Shown one piece after another: positions 51,996 through 60,399 of a stretch of DNA of 64,000 nt. The stretch is from Lysobacteraceae bacterium (GTDB lineage: Bacteria > Bdellovibrionota > UBA1018 > JAGTJX01). The position numbers and the translations under genes are program-made. The notes under the pieces are model-generated. The model saw only the letters and a list, made by a program, of their open reading frames with translations, did no database searches and was not told where the DNA came from. How positions within the stretch are numbered: the first letter of the stretch is position 1; each line of letters opens with the position of its first letter. The DNA is taken from NCBI GenBank assembly GCA_023657465.1, contig JAGTJX010000004.1, positions 365,515-429,514 on the forward strand, in the 5' to 3' direction.

Positions 51996-53088
51996 GTCTT
52001 GGTTTTGGTTGAGGATTAGGGTTCTTATCAGTAGGCTTGTCTGTCACAGTCAATCTAAACGGATTGTCTAAGTATGACTGAGTGACTGTGTAGAATCCGT
52101 ACTGAGACTTGTCACCCGAAGCTTGTCCCATGACATCATGGCCAGTTTGTCCCCAGCTGTTCTTAATGATCACGCCATTATAGACTTCATTGACGATGAG
52201 TACAGCGTGGCCGCCAGAGATTTTTTCACAGGTTCCATTTGGGCATGCAGTCGAGTCGAATACTCCTGTTTGCTTAGTTTTCTCAAAAGTATCGCCGAAA
52301 ATAATGAATCCCATGGGAACTGCGTTTCCATCTGCAAGAGACTTCTGGATCTTAGGGTAAACACTTGTTTGATTGGAACGAGTCACAATGACTTCTTTGT
52401 ACTCAGAGCTGTCGAAGTTAAGATAGTCCTTCGCAAAAGTAAGTGGTGTGTATTCCTTGCCTTCATATACAAACTTATCGTTCGGCTTAGGAGGAGTTGC
52501 ACCGAATGCAATAGCAAATTCAGCCAAGAGCTTCTCTGGGTGAGCTTCGTAGTCTGCAACAGTGTCTTTGAGTTGAAGCTTCTCTGAGAAATAATTGATG
52601 ATTCGTTTCTCCATATTGGCGCGTTCTTTTGAGATCTTGGTTTCAAAAATAGACTCGGGAACGATTCCGTACTTGGCTGCGTAATCAAATGGAGCCTGCA
52701 TTCCAGGAGATCCTTCAGACGGAGTCTGTTGAAGGAAGCCAAGAGCTTGTTCCAAGATCATTTTGCGGACAGGTTCCCAAACTTTTTTACCAAATCCTGT
52801 TGTTGGAAGTTTTTTTCTAGCGAGTGCCTTAAATGTAGGCATACCTTTTAAGAAGCCATCGTACATGTGATAAAAGCCGACATATTCAGGAGAGAGAGTG
52901 ATGGTCTTGCCAGACTTCAGAGCTTCGCCTTCCATGAGTCCCATGAGAGTGTATGACCAGCAGAATCCAACGTATCCTTGATCCCTAGGATTTGTATGAG
53001 GCACAGGGTTTCCTGCGTTTTGTGCAAAGGCTGGATTTTGGAATAAACAAAGTACAGCCAAGGTAAGCGAAATAGTATTTTTCATCAT
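51943..53088 (-). CDS. Secreted papain-like (C1 family) cysteine protease
   Basis: The track start at 53178 overlaps the divergent gene; ATG at 53088 ('MMKNTISLTLAVLCLFQNPAFAQ') gives a clean signal peptide and a 381-residue product. Catalytic motifs are 'RDQGYVGFCWSYTLMGLMEG' (Gln and Cys), 'GGHAVLIVNEV' (His) and 'VIIKNSWGQTG' (Asn). It lacks an obvious papain propeptide and has a short Pro-rich C-terminal region. It is probably exported to digest proteins outside the cytoplasm, which would suit a predatory or scavenging lifestyle, though this is inference. Confidence 0.88.
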   Translation of the reverse strand: MMKNTISLTLAVLCLFQNPAFAQNAGNPVPHTNPRDQGYVGFCWSYTLMGLMEGEALKSGKTITLSPEYVGFYHMYDGFLKGMPTFKALARKKLPTTGFGKKVWEPVRKMILEQALGFLQQTPSEGSPGMQAPFDYAAKYGIVPESIFETKISKERANMEKRIINYFSEKLQLKDTVADYEAHPEKLLAEFAIAFGATPPKPNDKFVYEGKEYTPLTFAKDYLNFDSSEYKEVIVTRSNQTSVYPKIQKSLADGNAVPMGFIIFGDTFEKTKQTGVFDSTACPNGTCEKISGGHAVLIVNEVYNGVIIKNSWGQTGHDVMGQASGDKSQYGFYTVTQSYLDNPFRLTVTDKPTDKNPNPQPKPRLSDDAQGYTIVLKKQYL

Positions 53089-53169
53089 GGCGCGAGATAT
53101 AGGCATTTGGGATTCCTGAGTCAATACATAATGCTTGTGTCGTAATTTGATTTCGTTTATCAATCGCTC

Positions 53170-53586
53170 ATGACTCATTTAATCAGTTTGATAATATTTT
53201 TTCTGGTCGGATCTCGTGCATTTGCAATGGGTTTCTTAGACCAATCCTCGCCGATCAAAGTCCTCCGCGCAGGTCGTCACGGCATTGAGCTACAGGTGTT
53301 GATGGCTCCAGGCCAAGTCATCAGAGGCGAGAACTGCTCACTACAAGCGATTGGGTCAAAAGAATCGGAGTCTGATGATGTCATCGGTAGAGGTTATCGA
53401 CTCTCATTCCATGGTATCCCAGTAGGATCAATTGATCCTATCATTCAATGGTCTGGAACGTTTAGGAACCTCTGGGGTAATCCTCACATTCTGATAGTGA
53501 GATGCAATACACCGCGAGATTTCTCCCTCACGATCGGTGAAATTGAAAAAGACTTGTCTCACGCCATTCGTTTCTATAAACCATAA
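53170..53586 (+). CDS. Secreted protein of unknown function
   Basis: The 138-residue product has a signal peptide ending near 'VGSRAFAMG' and a beta-rich mature domain with two cysteines. No family is recognised. It precedes the SDR-persulfide dioxygenase-TSUP cassette by only two bases, so it may be part of the same transcript. Confidence 0.6.
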   Translation: MTHLISLIIFFLVGSRAFAMGFLDQSSPIKVLRAGRHGIELQVLMAPGQVIRGENCSLQAIGSKESESDDVIGRGYRLSFHGIPVGSIDPIIQWSGTFRNLWGNPHILIVRCNTPRDFSLTIGEIEKDLSHAIRFYKP

Positions 53587-53588
53587 GA

Positions 53589-54296
53589 ATGATAAATAAA
53601 AAAATCGCTCTCGTTACAGGTGCAAAACGCGGCCTAGGCTTTGCTACGTCTGAAGCACTCGCTGAGATGGGATATACAGTTATCCTGGTGGGTCGTGGCA
53701 AAAAAGAAATCGAAGCCCAAGCGGAGATTTTAAAAACTAAGAAACTCGATGTTGTTGGTTTCTATTGTGACATCACTAAGGATTCTGATGTCTCGAAACT
53801 GAAGTCATTTGTTGCTGAGAATTTTGGCAAGCTAGATGTACTCGTCAATAACGCCGGAGTATTCAATGAAGTAATGGGTGAATCTAGCGTGTTCACTACT
53901 ACTGCTGTTGTCGTCAAAGAGACTTTTGAAACGAATACTCTTGGAACCTTTCGTGTGATGAATGCATTGTCTGATCTTCTGAAGAAATCAAATGAAGCGC
54001 AAGTGGTTAATGTTTCCTCAGGTATGGGTCAACTCTCCGAGATGAATGGAGCGTTTCCAGGTTATAGACTTTCAAAAACCGCGATGAATGCGCTCACAAA
54101 AATTTATGCAGAAGAGTTCGGTGATACGGTGAAAGTAAACTCGATCTGTCCGGGCTGGGTGAAAACCGAAATGGGTGGAGCAGGTGCCGAACGTACGATT
54201 CCTGAAGGAATCAAAGGGATCGTTTGGGCTGCAACACTTCCTGCAAATGGACCTACTGGCGGATTCTATAGAGATGGAGAGAGGCTCGATTGGTAA
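53589..54296 (+). CDS. Short-chain dehydrogenase/reductase
   Basis: The 235-residue product has 'ALVTGAKRGLGFATSEALAEMGY' (TGxxxGxG cofactor site), 'NNAGVFNEV', the catalytic Ser/Tyr/Lys region 'VSSGMGQLSEMNGAFPGYRLSKTAMNAL', and 'GWVKTEMGG'. It resembles classical SDRs of the carbonyl reductase type and is clearly similar to the second SDR at 59458-60189. The substrate is unknown. It overlaps the persulfide dioxygenase start by seven bases. Confidence 0.9.
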   Translation: MINKKIALVTGAKRGLGFATSEALAEMGYTVILVGRGKKEIEAQAEILKTKKLDVVGFYCDITKDSDVSKLKSFVAENFGKLDVLVNNAGVFNEVMGESSVFTTTAVVVKETFETNTLGTFRVMNALSDLLKKSNEAQVVNVSSGMGQLSEMNGAFPGYRLSKTAMNALTKIYAEEFGDTVKVNSICPGWVKTEMGGAGAERTIPEGIKGIVWAATLPANGPTGGFYRDGERLDW

Positions 54297-54982
54297 TCAA
54301 TAATCTCCCTCAAGGTTGGAATCTTAAGACGATTGTGAATGAAGATAATCTCACTTATGTTGCGTACAATAGCGTGACTCAGGAAGGAATCGTCGTCGAT
54401 CCTATGCGTGAAGATTGGGAGAAACTCCTCACAGTGACTCGCGATTCAGGTGTGAAACGTTGGATTTCTGTGATTGATACTCATACACATGCAGATCATG
54501 TGTCATGTGCGGCGAAGCTTGCTGATGAGCTAGAAACATCGCTCCTCATGTCTGAAGCGGCGGCAACTACCAAAGTTCATCTCAGGGTGAGTCTAGATAC
54601 AGTAATTCCTACTCAAGCAGCTCCCCTAGAAATTCTTATGACTCCAGGACATACTCCTGACAGCATCACTGTGGTTTGGGGTCCGTTCCTCTTCACTGGA
54701 GATACAATTCTCTACGGAGATACAGGAAGAGACGATCTTCCAGGTGGAGATCCAGTCGAGCATTATAAAAGTTTAGTGGAGATTAAGAAAGCTGCTCGTA
54801 ATGAACTCTACTTTCTTCCAGGTCACGATGCCAAAGGGGGTAGAGTCTCTACTTGGGGTGAGCAGTTGAAGTTCAACTCTTGTCTCACTCAAGATCGTGA
54901 ATCATTCATCAGAGAAGCAAGCGCGTTCCAAGCTGCAGCTCCCAAGAATCTTAAAGAGTCTCTTTTTGAGAATATGAAATAA
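54290..54982 (+). CDS. Persulfide dioxygenase-like metallo-beta-lactamase-fold protein (ETHE1/Blh type)
   Basis: The 230-residue product has 'IDTHTHADHVSCAAKLADEL' (metal ligands), 'LMTPGHTPDSITVVWG', 'LFTGDTILYGDTGRDDLPGGDP' and 'FLPGHDAKGG'. These motifs are shared by glyoxalase II-like and ETHE1-type enzymes; 'GRDDLPGGDP' fits ETHE1, which uses iron to oxidise glutathione persulfide to sulfite. The start is TTG at 54290. It is followed three bases later by a TSUP transporter, a pairing known from sulfide-oxidation loci. Confidence 0.85.
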   Translation: MVINNLPQGWNLKTIVNEDNLTYVAYNSVTQEGIVVDPMREDWEKLLTVTRDSGVKRWISVIDTHTHADHVSCAAKLADELETSLLMSEAAATTKVHLRVSLDTVIPTQAAPLEILMTPGHTPDSITVVWGPFLFTGDTILYGDTGRDDLPGGDPVEHYKSLVEIKKAARNELYFLPGHDAKGGRVSTWGEQLKFNSCLTQDRESFIREASAFQAAAPKNLKESLFENMK

Positions 54983-54985
54983 ATC

Positions 54986-55708
54986 ATGTTTCCAGGGCAT
55001 GAAGTACTTTTAATTCTACTGTCTTTCTTTACTGAGATATTAGGCACGCTTAGTGGATTTGGGTCATCGGTCCTATTCGTTCCTGCTGCAGTTTTTCTTG
55101 AAGAGTTTAAGACAGTTCTTGTTCTCACTTCTATGCTTCATGTCTTTGGTAATATTTCAAAACTTTTTTTGTTTCGCGGCTACTTATCTATTAAAACTTT
55201 TCTACTTCTGATACTTCCAACAGTATTATTTACAGGGGTGGGTGCGTGGGTGGTTGACCTTGCGGACCCTCAGCTTTTTCGTGCCGCTTTTGGTGTTGTT
55301 CTGATTTTATTTTCTTTATTAATGTTTTTTAGGAAAAAAATTGAATCAAAAATTAATAAATCTCAAGCCATTGTGTTTAGTTCTATCTCTGGATTTCTCA
55401 CTGGATTTTTCGGTACTGGGGGAGCTATCAGAGGAGTTGCACTTTTTGGTTTAGGGCTGAGTGCTCAGTCGTTTATTGTAACTTCAGCTGCAATAGATAT
55501 TTTTGGAGATGTTTTGAGAGCAGGAATTTACTTGAAAAACGGGTACCTGAAATCTGAACACTTTTTCTATTTGCCGATATTCATTGTCATTACTTTTTTA
55601 GCTTCTTGGATTGGTAAAATTATACTCAAGAAGATTACTCAAAAACAATTTGAAAAAATCGTCCTACTCATGATTGCGGTTTCAGGTCTAATCATGCTTT
55701 TCAGCTGA
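54986..55708 (+). CDS. TauE/SafE (TSUP) family sulfite/organosulfonate exporter
   Basis: The 240-residue protein has about seven or eight hydrophobic spans and the TSUP repeat pattern ('GTLSGFGSSVLFVPAAVFL' and 'GFLTGFFGTGGAIRGVALFGLGLS'). TSUP transporters export sulfite or related anions from the cytoplasm, which would fit removal of the product of the upstream persulfide dioxygenase. Its 3' end overlaps the convergent DUF2231-like gene by 21 bases. Confidence 0.85.
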   Translation: MFPGHEVLLILLSFFTEILGTLSGFGSSVLFVPAAVFLEEFKTVLVLTSMLHVFGNISKLFLFRGYLSIKTFLLLILPTVLFTGVGAWVVDLADPQLFRAAFGVVLILFSLLMFFRKKIESKINKSQAIVFSSISGFLTGFFGTGGAIRGVALFGLGLSAQSFIVTSAAIDIFGDVLRAGIYLKNGYLKSEHFFYLPIFIVITFLASWIGKIILKKITQKQFEKIVLLMIAVSGLIMLFS

Positions 55709-56161
55709 ATCTTGAATTGCCGAATTCGAGTTGAACTCAGTATGTCGAATCTTTCCGCCTTTCAAGCCAGTCCAACCCAATAACAGGATCGTGAGGAGTG
55801 TGAGCGCCGCTAATGCCTTATGGAAAATATTGGGCTTATCTGAAGTGGTTTTAAAGAAAGTAGTAAAGAGACCGAGCGCTCCTGAGATTGAAGCAAAGAT
55901 AAACGCAATCTTTCCAATTTCTTCATGATCTTCAATGGATGACTTGAGTACCCCATTAATGGATTCAATGGCGTCTTCTGCAGGTTCTCCAGTGAAAAAT
56001 ACAATTACTGTGCTGAGAAGAAGTAGGCTGAGCACTAAAGTAGAATATCTTAATAGGGTTTGATTAGGTTTCTTAAGAGCAAATAAATAAAATGCGAGGG
56101 CTACAGGAATACCAATGATGGGTAAGTGATTCGTCACTAAGTGAATATATCCAATGTTCAT
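55688..56161 (-). CDS. DUF2231-like four-span membrane protein
   Basis: The 157-residue protein has four membrane spans and begins 'MNIGYIHLVTNHLPIIGIPVALAFYLF', where a His at the first span and 'NHLP' resemble DUF2231 membrane proteins. A conserved 'GEPAEDAIESINGV' loop follows. Related proteins are often found near oxidative or copper-handling genes. The function is unknown. It is divergent from the MFS transporter gene, with 14 bases between the starts. Confidence 0.7.
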   Translation of the reverse strand: MNIGYIHLVTNHLPIIGIPVALAFYLFALKKPNQTLLRYSTLVLSLLLLSTVIVFFTGEPAEDAIESINGVLKSSIEDHEEIGKIAFIFASISGALGLFTTFFKTTSDKPNIFHKALAALTLLTILLLGWTGLKGGKIRHTEFNSNSAIQDSAEKHD

Positions 56162-56175
56162 GATAGAATCGTAGC

Positions 56176-57384
56176 ATGTTCCTCAATTTGAGACCACTCA
56201 TCCAATACAGAGATTTTAGACTCCTCTACCTGGGACAATTTATCTCACTTCTAGGAAGCATGATGAGTTATGTCGCAATTCCTTATCAGATGTTTCAACT
56301 CACTCAGTCTTCAGCGATGGTTGGAGCAATTGGAATCGCACAGTTAATACCTACTGTCGTATTCGGGATTCTAGGTGGATCTGTTGCTGATTCGATGGAC
56401 CGTAGGAAACTTCTTCTCTACTCAGAATTGTTTCTCGGTGTTGCAGTCATTGGACTTGCTATCAATGCAATGATTCCTCAGCCAAGTATTGCAGCAATTT
56501 TTATTCTGACAATACTCATTCAATCTGCTGTTGGCTTCCATAGACCTGCAATGGATGCTGCTGTTCAAAAGCTAGTCGATGCCAATGACTATGCGACGAT
56601 CGGAGCACTCGGAGGATTCCGGTTCAGTGTGGGCTCAATCTTAGGACCAGCAATGGGAGGAATCCTGATCGCTTCATTCGGTGCTTCAATTGCATATTGG
56701 GTTGATGCTGCGACATTCTTGATTTCATTCCTGCTCATCTTAGCGATGAAGAGGATGCCCTCACCCGAAAGAGCGAGGAAGAATCACGCAGAAGATATTA
56801 AAGAAGGTTTAAGATATGCCTTCTCTCGTCCTGTGCTGATGGGAAGTTATGTGGTCGATATCATTGCTATGACGTTTGCGTTTCCAGTAGCGATATTCCC
56901 GGAGATGAGTGTCGCTTGGGGAGGGGCCAAGGCCGCAGGAGTTTTGTTCTCAGCCATGTCTATTGGAAGTCTTGTGATGACGATCTTCAGCGGTTGGACT
57001 CCGAGGGTGAAGAGACATGGAGCAGCGATTATTATTTCTGCATCGATCTGGGGAGTAGCGATCATTGCTCTAGCTTACGCACCTAATCTCACGATGGCTG
57101 TAGTCTGCTTAGCAGTAGCAGGTGCGGCGGACATGGTGAGTGGATTATTTCGTGGGATCCTATGGAATGAAACGATTCCCAACTCTATGCGCGGACGCAT
57201 GTCTGGGATTGAGATGATCAGCTATATGAGTGGACCGCTTTTGGGAAATGCGCGAGTGGGCTACATGGCATCTCATTTTACAATACACATTTCTGTTCTC
57301 TTGGGTGGAGTGATTTGTACTATCGGAGTGATTGCATGTGTCTGGATGTACAAGGAATTCTGGGAATACAGCTCATCAATCTAG
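56176..57384 (+). CDS. Major facilitator superfamily exporter, EntS-like
   Basis: The 402-residue protein has about twelve spans and an MFS pattern: 'RLLYLGQFISLLGSMMSYVAIPYQMFQLT' at the N-terminus, 'GGSVADSMDRRKLL' as motif A, and 'GLFRGILWNETIPNSMRGRMSG' in the second half. This resembles EntS-type and related drug or siderophore exporters. Substrate specificity cannot be inferred. Confidence 0.88.
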   Translation: MFLNLRPLIQYRDFRLLYLGQFISLLGSMMSYVAIPYQMFQLTQSSAMVGAIGIAQLIPTVVFGILGGSVADSMDRRKLLLYSELFLGVAVIGLAINAMIPQPSIAAIFILTILIQSAVGFHRPAMDAAVQKLVDANDYATIGALGGFRFSVGSILGPAMGGILIASFGASIAYWVDAATFLISFLLILAMKRMPSPERARKNHAEDIKEGLRYAFSRPVLMGSYVVDIIAMTFAFPVAIFPEMSVAWGGAKAAGVLFSAMSIGSLVMTIFSGWTPRVKRHGAAIIISASIWGVAIIALAYAPNLTMAVVCLAVAGAADMVSGLFRGILWNETIPNSMRGRMSGIEMISYMSGPLLGNARVGYMASHFTIHISVLLGGVICTIGVIACVWMYKEFWEYSSSI

Positions 57385-57392
57385 AGGCTATT

Positions 57393-57440
57393 AAATAAAA
57401 AAAGCCCAACCAAGCGATGATCACACTGCCTGGTTGGGCT
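57393..57440 (-). terminator. Rho-independent terminator of the cold-shock gene
   Basis: A perfect 10-base stem AGCCCAACCA/TGGTTGGGCT (57403-57412 and 57431-57440) encloses an 18-base loop. On the minus strand the second arm is followed by TTTTTTTATTT, the U-tract expected of a strong terminator. On the plus strand there is only a weak T run after the second arm, so termination of the MFS gene there is less certain. Confidence 0.9.
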
Positions 57441-57464
57441 AGGTTTATAAGGGTCAAAAATCTT

Positions 57465-57662
57465 TTATGATAGAACTTTTACGCCGCTAGCTTGCGGACC
57501 TTTTTTACCTTCAACAACATCGTACTCAACTTTAGTACCTTCTTGAAGATTTGCGCCATTTGTATCGTTAGCGTGAACGAATACGTCTTTGCCGCCATTT
57601 TCTGGTGTAATGAATCCGAAACCTTTAGCGACATTGAAAAACTTAACTGTACCTTTTTGCAT
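57465..57662 (-). CDS. Cold-shock protein, CspA family
   Basis: The 65-residue product has the RNP-type motifs '[21 protein letters not shown]' and ends '[10 protein letters not shown]', typical of Csp OB-fold proteins. It binds single-stranded RNA or DNA and melts secondary structure. A strong terminator follows. Specific paralogue naming (CspA, CspE) is not possible. Confidence 0.95.
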   Translation of the reverse strand: MQKGTVKFFNVAKGFGFITPENGGKDVFVHANDTNGANLQEGTKVEYDVVEGKKGPQASGVKVLS

Positions 57663-57827
57663 TTTATTTTCTTTCTTAATTATATTGATGACAGCGAAAT
57701 GCCGTCACCACTTTTCAATAGACCCTTATATGCACCAAAAGTAAAGGAGCAATGTGTTGTAACTGATACTAACGCACCGCACTTAGTTATTTTCTTATGT
57801 TTTGCTCCCATAAGCCGAGAAGTCTCA

Positions 57828-57947
57828 GTGGACAAAAAAAAGAACAAGAAAAAACCTATACGTCGAGAGACTGCGGATTACACGAAGGAGCTTAAATACC
57901 TTTTAAGCTTACTTCAGCAAGTTCGTAGTTTATCGGCAAAAGTTTAA
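57828..57947 (+). CDS. Small Lys-rich ORF, possible short protein
   Basis: A GTG at 57828 opens a 39-residue frame rich in Lys at its start ('KKKNKKKP') and ending in a leucine-rich helix ('YLLSLLQQVRS'). The track shows a longer frame from 57492 whose first half is the shadow of the cold-shock gene. A GAGAAG-like ribosome site lies a few bases upstream. I have no family for it; expression is unproven. Confidence 0.35.
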   Translation: MDKKKNKKKPIRRETADYTKELKYLLSLLQQVRSLSAKV

Positions 57948-57960
57948 AAGGAGAGATCGT

Positions 57961-58203
57961 TTGAAGAAAAAAAGGCAAAGGAAGAAAAACGTAATGAAAA
58001 AAAGAAAAGCAATGAAGAAGTCAGTTACCACTCATCATGCTGCTCCACATCAGTTTGATGAAGTGAATGGCGCTAAGTATTTGAAAAACAAGGTTCTTGT
58101 TTTCAAATTACGTAAGAAAATTAATGGCGAAATGTTGAATGATAAGAAAGAGATCAAAGAACTCACTTATTTGACAAGACGCGCACGTAAAATTGCAGCG
58201 TAG
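57961..58203 (+). CDS. Small basic protein of unknown function
   Basis: The 80-residue product starts at TTG after a good AAAGGAGAG site and is extremely Lys/Arg-rich in the first 25 residues ('KKKRQRKKNVMKKRKAMKK'), suggesting nucleic-acid binding. A small folded region follows ('YLKNKVLVFKLRKKI'). Its strong terminator at 58218-58270 supports it as a real, transcribed gene. No family is recognised; it lies 13 bases downstream of the shorter Lys-rich ORF. Confidence 0.6.
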   Translation: MKKKRQRKKNVMKKRKAMKKSVTTHHAAPHQFDEVNGAKYLKNKVLVFKLRKKINGEMLNDKKEIKELTYLTRRARKIAA

Positions 58204-58217
58204 TATTTTAATTAGAG

Positions 58218-58270
58218 TCGCAGAGGCAGATCAACATCATGATTTTTTTTACGCCTCTGCGATTTTTTTT
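58218..58270 (+). terminator. Rho-independent terminator of the small basic protein gene
   Basis: Perfect 10-base arms TCGCAGAGGC (58218-58227) and GCCTCTGCGA (58253-58262) are followed at once by TTTTTTTT. A T-run in the loop is also present. This is a strong intrinsic terminator for rightward transcription. Confidence 0.92.
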
Positions 58271-58392
58271 CACATCAATCGGCTAATTAGTCTCACCACA
58301 TATCCTCTAAGACTTTTTATTGCTTGCTCTGGCTTGGTATAGCTCTTGCTAATCATGGCTCCTGTAACAATAAACTTAACCTAGGGGGTTAT

Positions 58393-59148
58393 ATGAATTT
58401 GAAAGTTTTATTGGGCTTCACTTCGCTCGTCATGTCTGTATCTATCGCAAACGCAAATCCATACGGATTCAAAGTCGAGGTCGCTCTAGAGAGCCTGCTC
58501 ACTCCTTCTCAAGGCTGGGATGATAATGATCACATTCAAGCTGTTGCTTTTGGTTACCTTCCAAACGGTTGTTATACTCTGGCTGATGCCAGAGTTGAGT
58601 ATCTTGGAGGAAATAAGTTTTCTGTGAAGCAATTCGCCCATAAAGTCACTAATGGACTCTGCTCGTATAATGGTGAGGGATTGCTTCCTCATATGAGATC
58701 GAGAATTCCTTTTACTAGTGAGATCCCAATCGGAAAACTTGCATCAGGCGGCTATGAACTCGCTTATCTGAAACAATCTAGCGGCTGGGGAATGAGGTAC
58801 TTCAATGTTTCAAATTCAATTGCACCTATGATTGATAGCAAGCTGTATGCAAACGTTTCTCAAGAGATCACACCCGATGTTCTTAATGGAGTAGACATTC
58901 TTAATGTCACTCTTAAAGGAATGTTGAACTCAGCATGTGTTGAATTGGATAAAGTAGAAATTGTAAAAGAGAATGATGTCTACGTACTTCTTCCGATACT
59001 CAAGACAGTAGCTGTGGCCTGCGCAGATGTGCTTACTCCTTTTGAAACGACTCTTAGCCTGGGATCGCAAGCTCCAGGCAATTACTTGATTCACTCGAGA
59101 AGCCAAAACGGCAAGTCTGTCAATCATGTAGTGAGAGTCATGCGCTAG
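58393..59148 (+). CDS. Secreted protein of unknown function
   Basis: The track start at 58324 is earlier than likely; ATG at 58393 follows a TAGGGGG ribosome site and gives a signal peptide ('KVLLGFTSLVMSVSIANA') and a 251-residue product. The mature domain has four cysteines and looks beta-rich. No family is recognised. It stands alone between the strong upstream terminator and the convergent transporter-suffix gene. Confidence 0.65.
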   Translation: MNLKVLLGFTSLVMSVSIANANPYGFKVEVALESLLTPSQGWDDNDHIQAVAFGYLPNGCYTLADARVEYLGGNKFSVKQFAHKVTNGLCSYNGEGLLPHMRSRIPFTSEIPIGKLASGGYELAYLKQSSGWGMRYFNVSNSIAPMIDSKLYANVSQEITPDVLNGVDILNVTLKGMLNSACVELDKVEIVKENDVYVLLPILKTVAVACADVLTPFETTLSLGSQAPGNYLIHSRSQNGKSVNHVVRVMR

Positions 59149-59158
59149 ATGGTGGTCT

Positions 59159-59419
59159 CTATTTTTTTGGACTAGTCTTAATAAGTTCGATTATTTTTTT
59201 TGGAACTTTTTTCCAGCCGTGAAGTTTAATGGCTGACCATGTCTCTTTGCCTGTTAAAAGCAATCCAAACCAAAACAGAACTTCAGCTAAAACAATGAGT
59301 CCAGTAACTGTGCTTGCTTTTTGTGTTGGAGAATTGAGAAGCGGTAACCAAGGAACAAAAGGAATAGCCAACCAAGGTAAGAATGAAAGAGCGATGAGGA
59401 TCAGTCCTGTCCGAAACAT
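59159..59419 (-). CDS. Small membrane protein, transporter-suffix-domain-like
   Basis: The 86-residue product has two hydrophobic segments; the N-terminal 'LIALSFLPWLAIPFVPWLPLL' and 'LAEVLFWFGLLLTGKETW' match, from memory, the small 'transporter suffix domain' proteins. A basic tail follows. The function of such proteins is unknown. It is convergent with the secreted protein gene, ten bases apart. Confidence 0.6.
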   Translation of the reverse strand: MFRTGLILIALSFLPWLAIPFVPWLPLLNSPTQKASTVTGLIVLAEVLFWFGLLLTGKETWSAIKLHGWKKVPKKIIELIKTSPKK

Positions 59420-59457
59420 GAGCTAGGGATTATTAGAACACTCGTGTTAAATTAAGC

Positions 59458-60189
59458 TTACCAAGGTATGCGCTCCCCCTGGTGAATCAACTGCCCATGA
59501 GGAAACTGATCTCGGGCAACTGTCACAAGTTTAACTACAGTGCTGGCACCTTCTTCAACTTCCATTGGTGCTTCTTGAGTTCCCAAATCGGTCTTTACCC
59601 ATCCAGGATGTGCTGAGGCAACAGCGATTTTTTTACTCTCGAGTGTTTTCGATTGAATTAATGTGAGCATGTTGAGACCGGCCTTAGATGTCGAGTACCC
59701 AACAGTCATGAAAGTTGAAACATGCTCCCAATTAGTCTCAGCAGAACTTATTGAGCCAAGCATTGAGGAGTGATTGATCACTCGCGCATCTTCACTTAGT
59801 GAGAGAAGCGGTACAAGTGATTCTGTTATTGCAAATGGAGCGATGAGATTCACCTCAAGAGTGCGACGAACCTTATCTGAGTTGGTAGGTTCACCGTCCC
59901 ACTCCAGTGAGATCCCTGCGTTATTCACGAGCACGTCAAGCTTGCCGAATTTAGTTTTGAGATAGCTTGATAGTTTGGCAATATCTTTAGGATTGGTAAC
60001 ATCGAGTTGAACAGAAAGGGCGTTGCAACCTAAAGCTACAAGTTCCTCAGATGCCTCGGACCCTGCCTTAATGTCACGAGAAGTGAGGATAACCGTGTAC
60101 CCAAGTAAGCCAAGCTGCCGCCCAATCTCCTTACCTAGACCCTTGTTTGCTCCTGTAATGAGCGCAATTTTATTGTTCTGTTTGTTCAT
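59458..60189 (-). CDS. Short-chain dehydrogenase/reductase, carbonyl reductase-like
   Basis: The 243-residue product has 'ALITGANKGLGKEIGRQLGLLGY' (cofactor site), 'NNAGISLEW', 'NHSSMLGSI' with 'VGYSTSKAGLNMLT' (Ser, Tyr, Lys triad) and 'HPGWVKTDLG'. It resembles carbonyl reductase-type SDRs, such as those acting on carbonyls with NADPH, and the SDR at 53589-54296. The substrate is unknown. A tRNA-Glu gene follows on the upstream side in the same orientation, 35 bases away. Confidence 0.9.
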   Translation of the reverse strand: MNKQNNKIALITGANKGLGKEIGRQLGLLGYTVILTSRDIKAGSEASEELVALGCNALSVQLDVTNPKDIAKLSSYLKTKFGKLDVLVNNAGISLEWDGEPTNSDKVRRTLEVNLIAPFAITESLVPLLSLSEDARVINHSSMLGSISSAETNWEHVSTFMTVGYSTSKAGLNMLTLIQSKTLESKKIAVASAHPGWVKTDLGTQEAPMEVEEGASTVVKLVTVARDQFPHGQLIHQGERIPW

Positions 60190-60223
60190 GGTTTTCCCTT
60201 AAGAAACTAATAAATTGAAAAAA

Positions 60224-60299
60224 TGGCGTCCCCACAGGGATTCGAACCCTGGTTACTGCCTTGAAAAGGCAGTGTCCTAGGCCTCTAGACGATGGGGAC
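60224..60299 (-). tRNA. tRNA-Glu (anticodon UUC)
   Basis: The reverse strand begins GTCCCCATCGTCTAGAGG and ends GGGGACGCCA, with a seven-pair acceptor stem, D loop, anticodon loop TTTTCAA (anticodon TTC, stem CTGCC/GGCAG), T loop GGTTCGAATCC and encoded CCA. This is the glutamate tRNA. It is followed by TTTTTTC on the minus strand, which may aid termination. It lies between an SDR gene and pdxH. Confidence 0.96.
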
Positions 60300-60399
60300 G
60301 TTAAAGGCTCTCTGTTTGAGAAAATATTGTTTAACCGTGTGTCACGATGAATTCAAGATAGAAATTCTAAGGTTGTGAATAATGCGCAGAGTCTAATCT

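Noticed and set aside
57492-57827. 151-residue plus-strand ORF across the cold-shock gene
   Set aside because: Its first half is the antisense shadow of csp; only the short GTG-started end at 57828 could be real.
60301-60399. Possible second RNA gene or attachment site next to tRNA-Glu
   Set aside because: No integrase, no repeat of the tRNA 3' end and no cloverleaf is visible in the flanking 100 bases.
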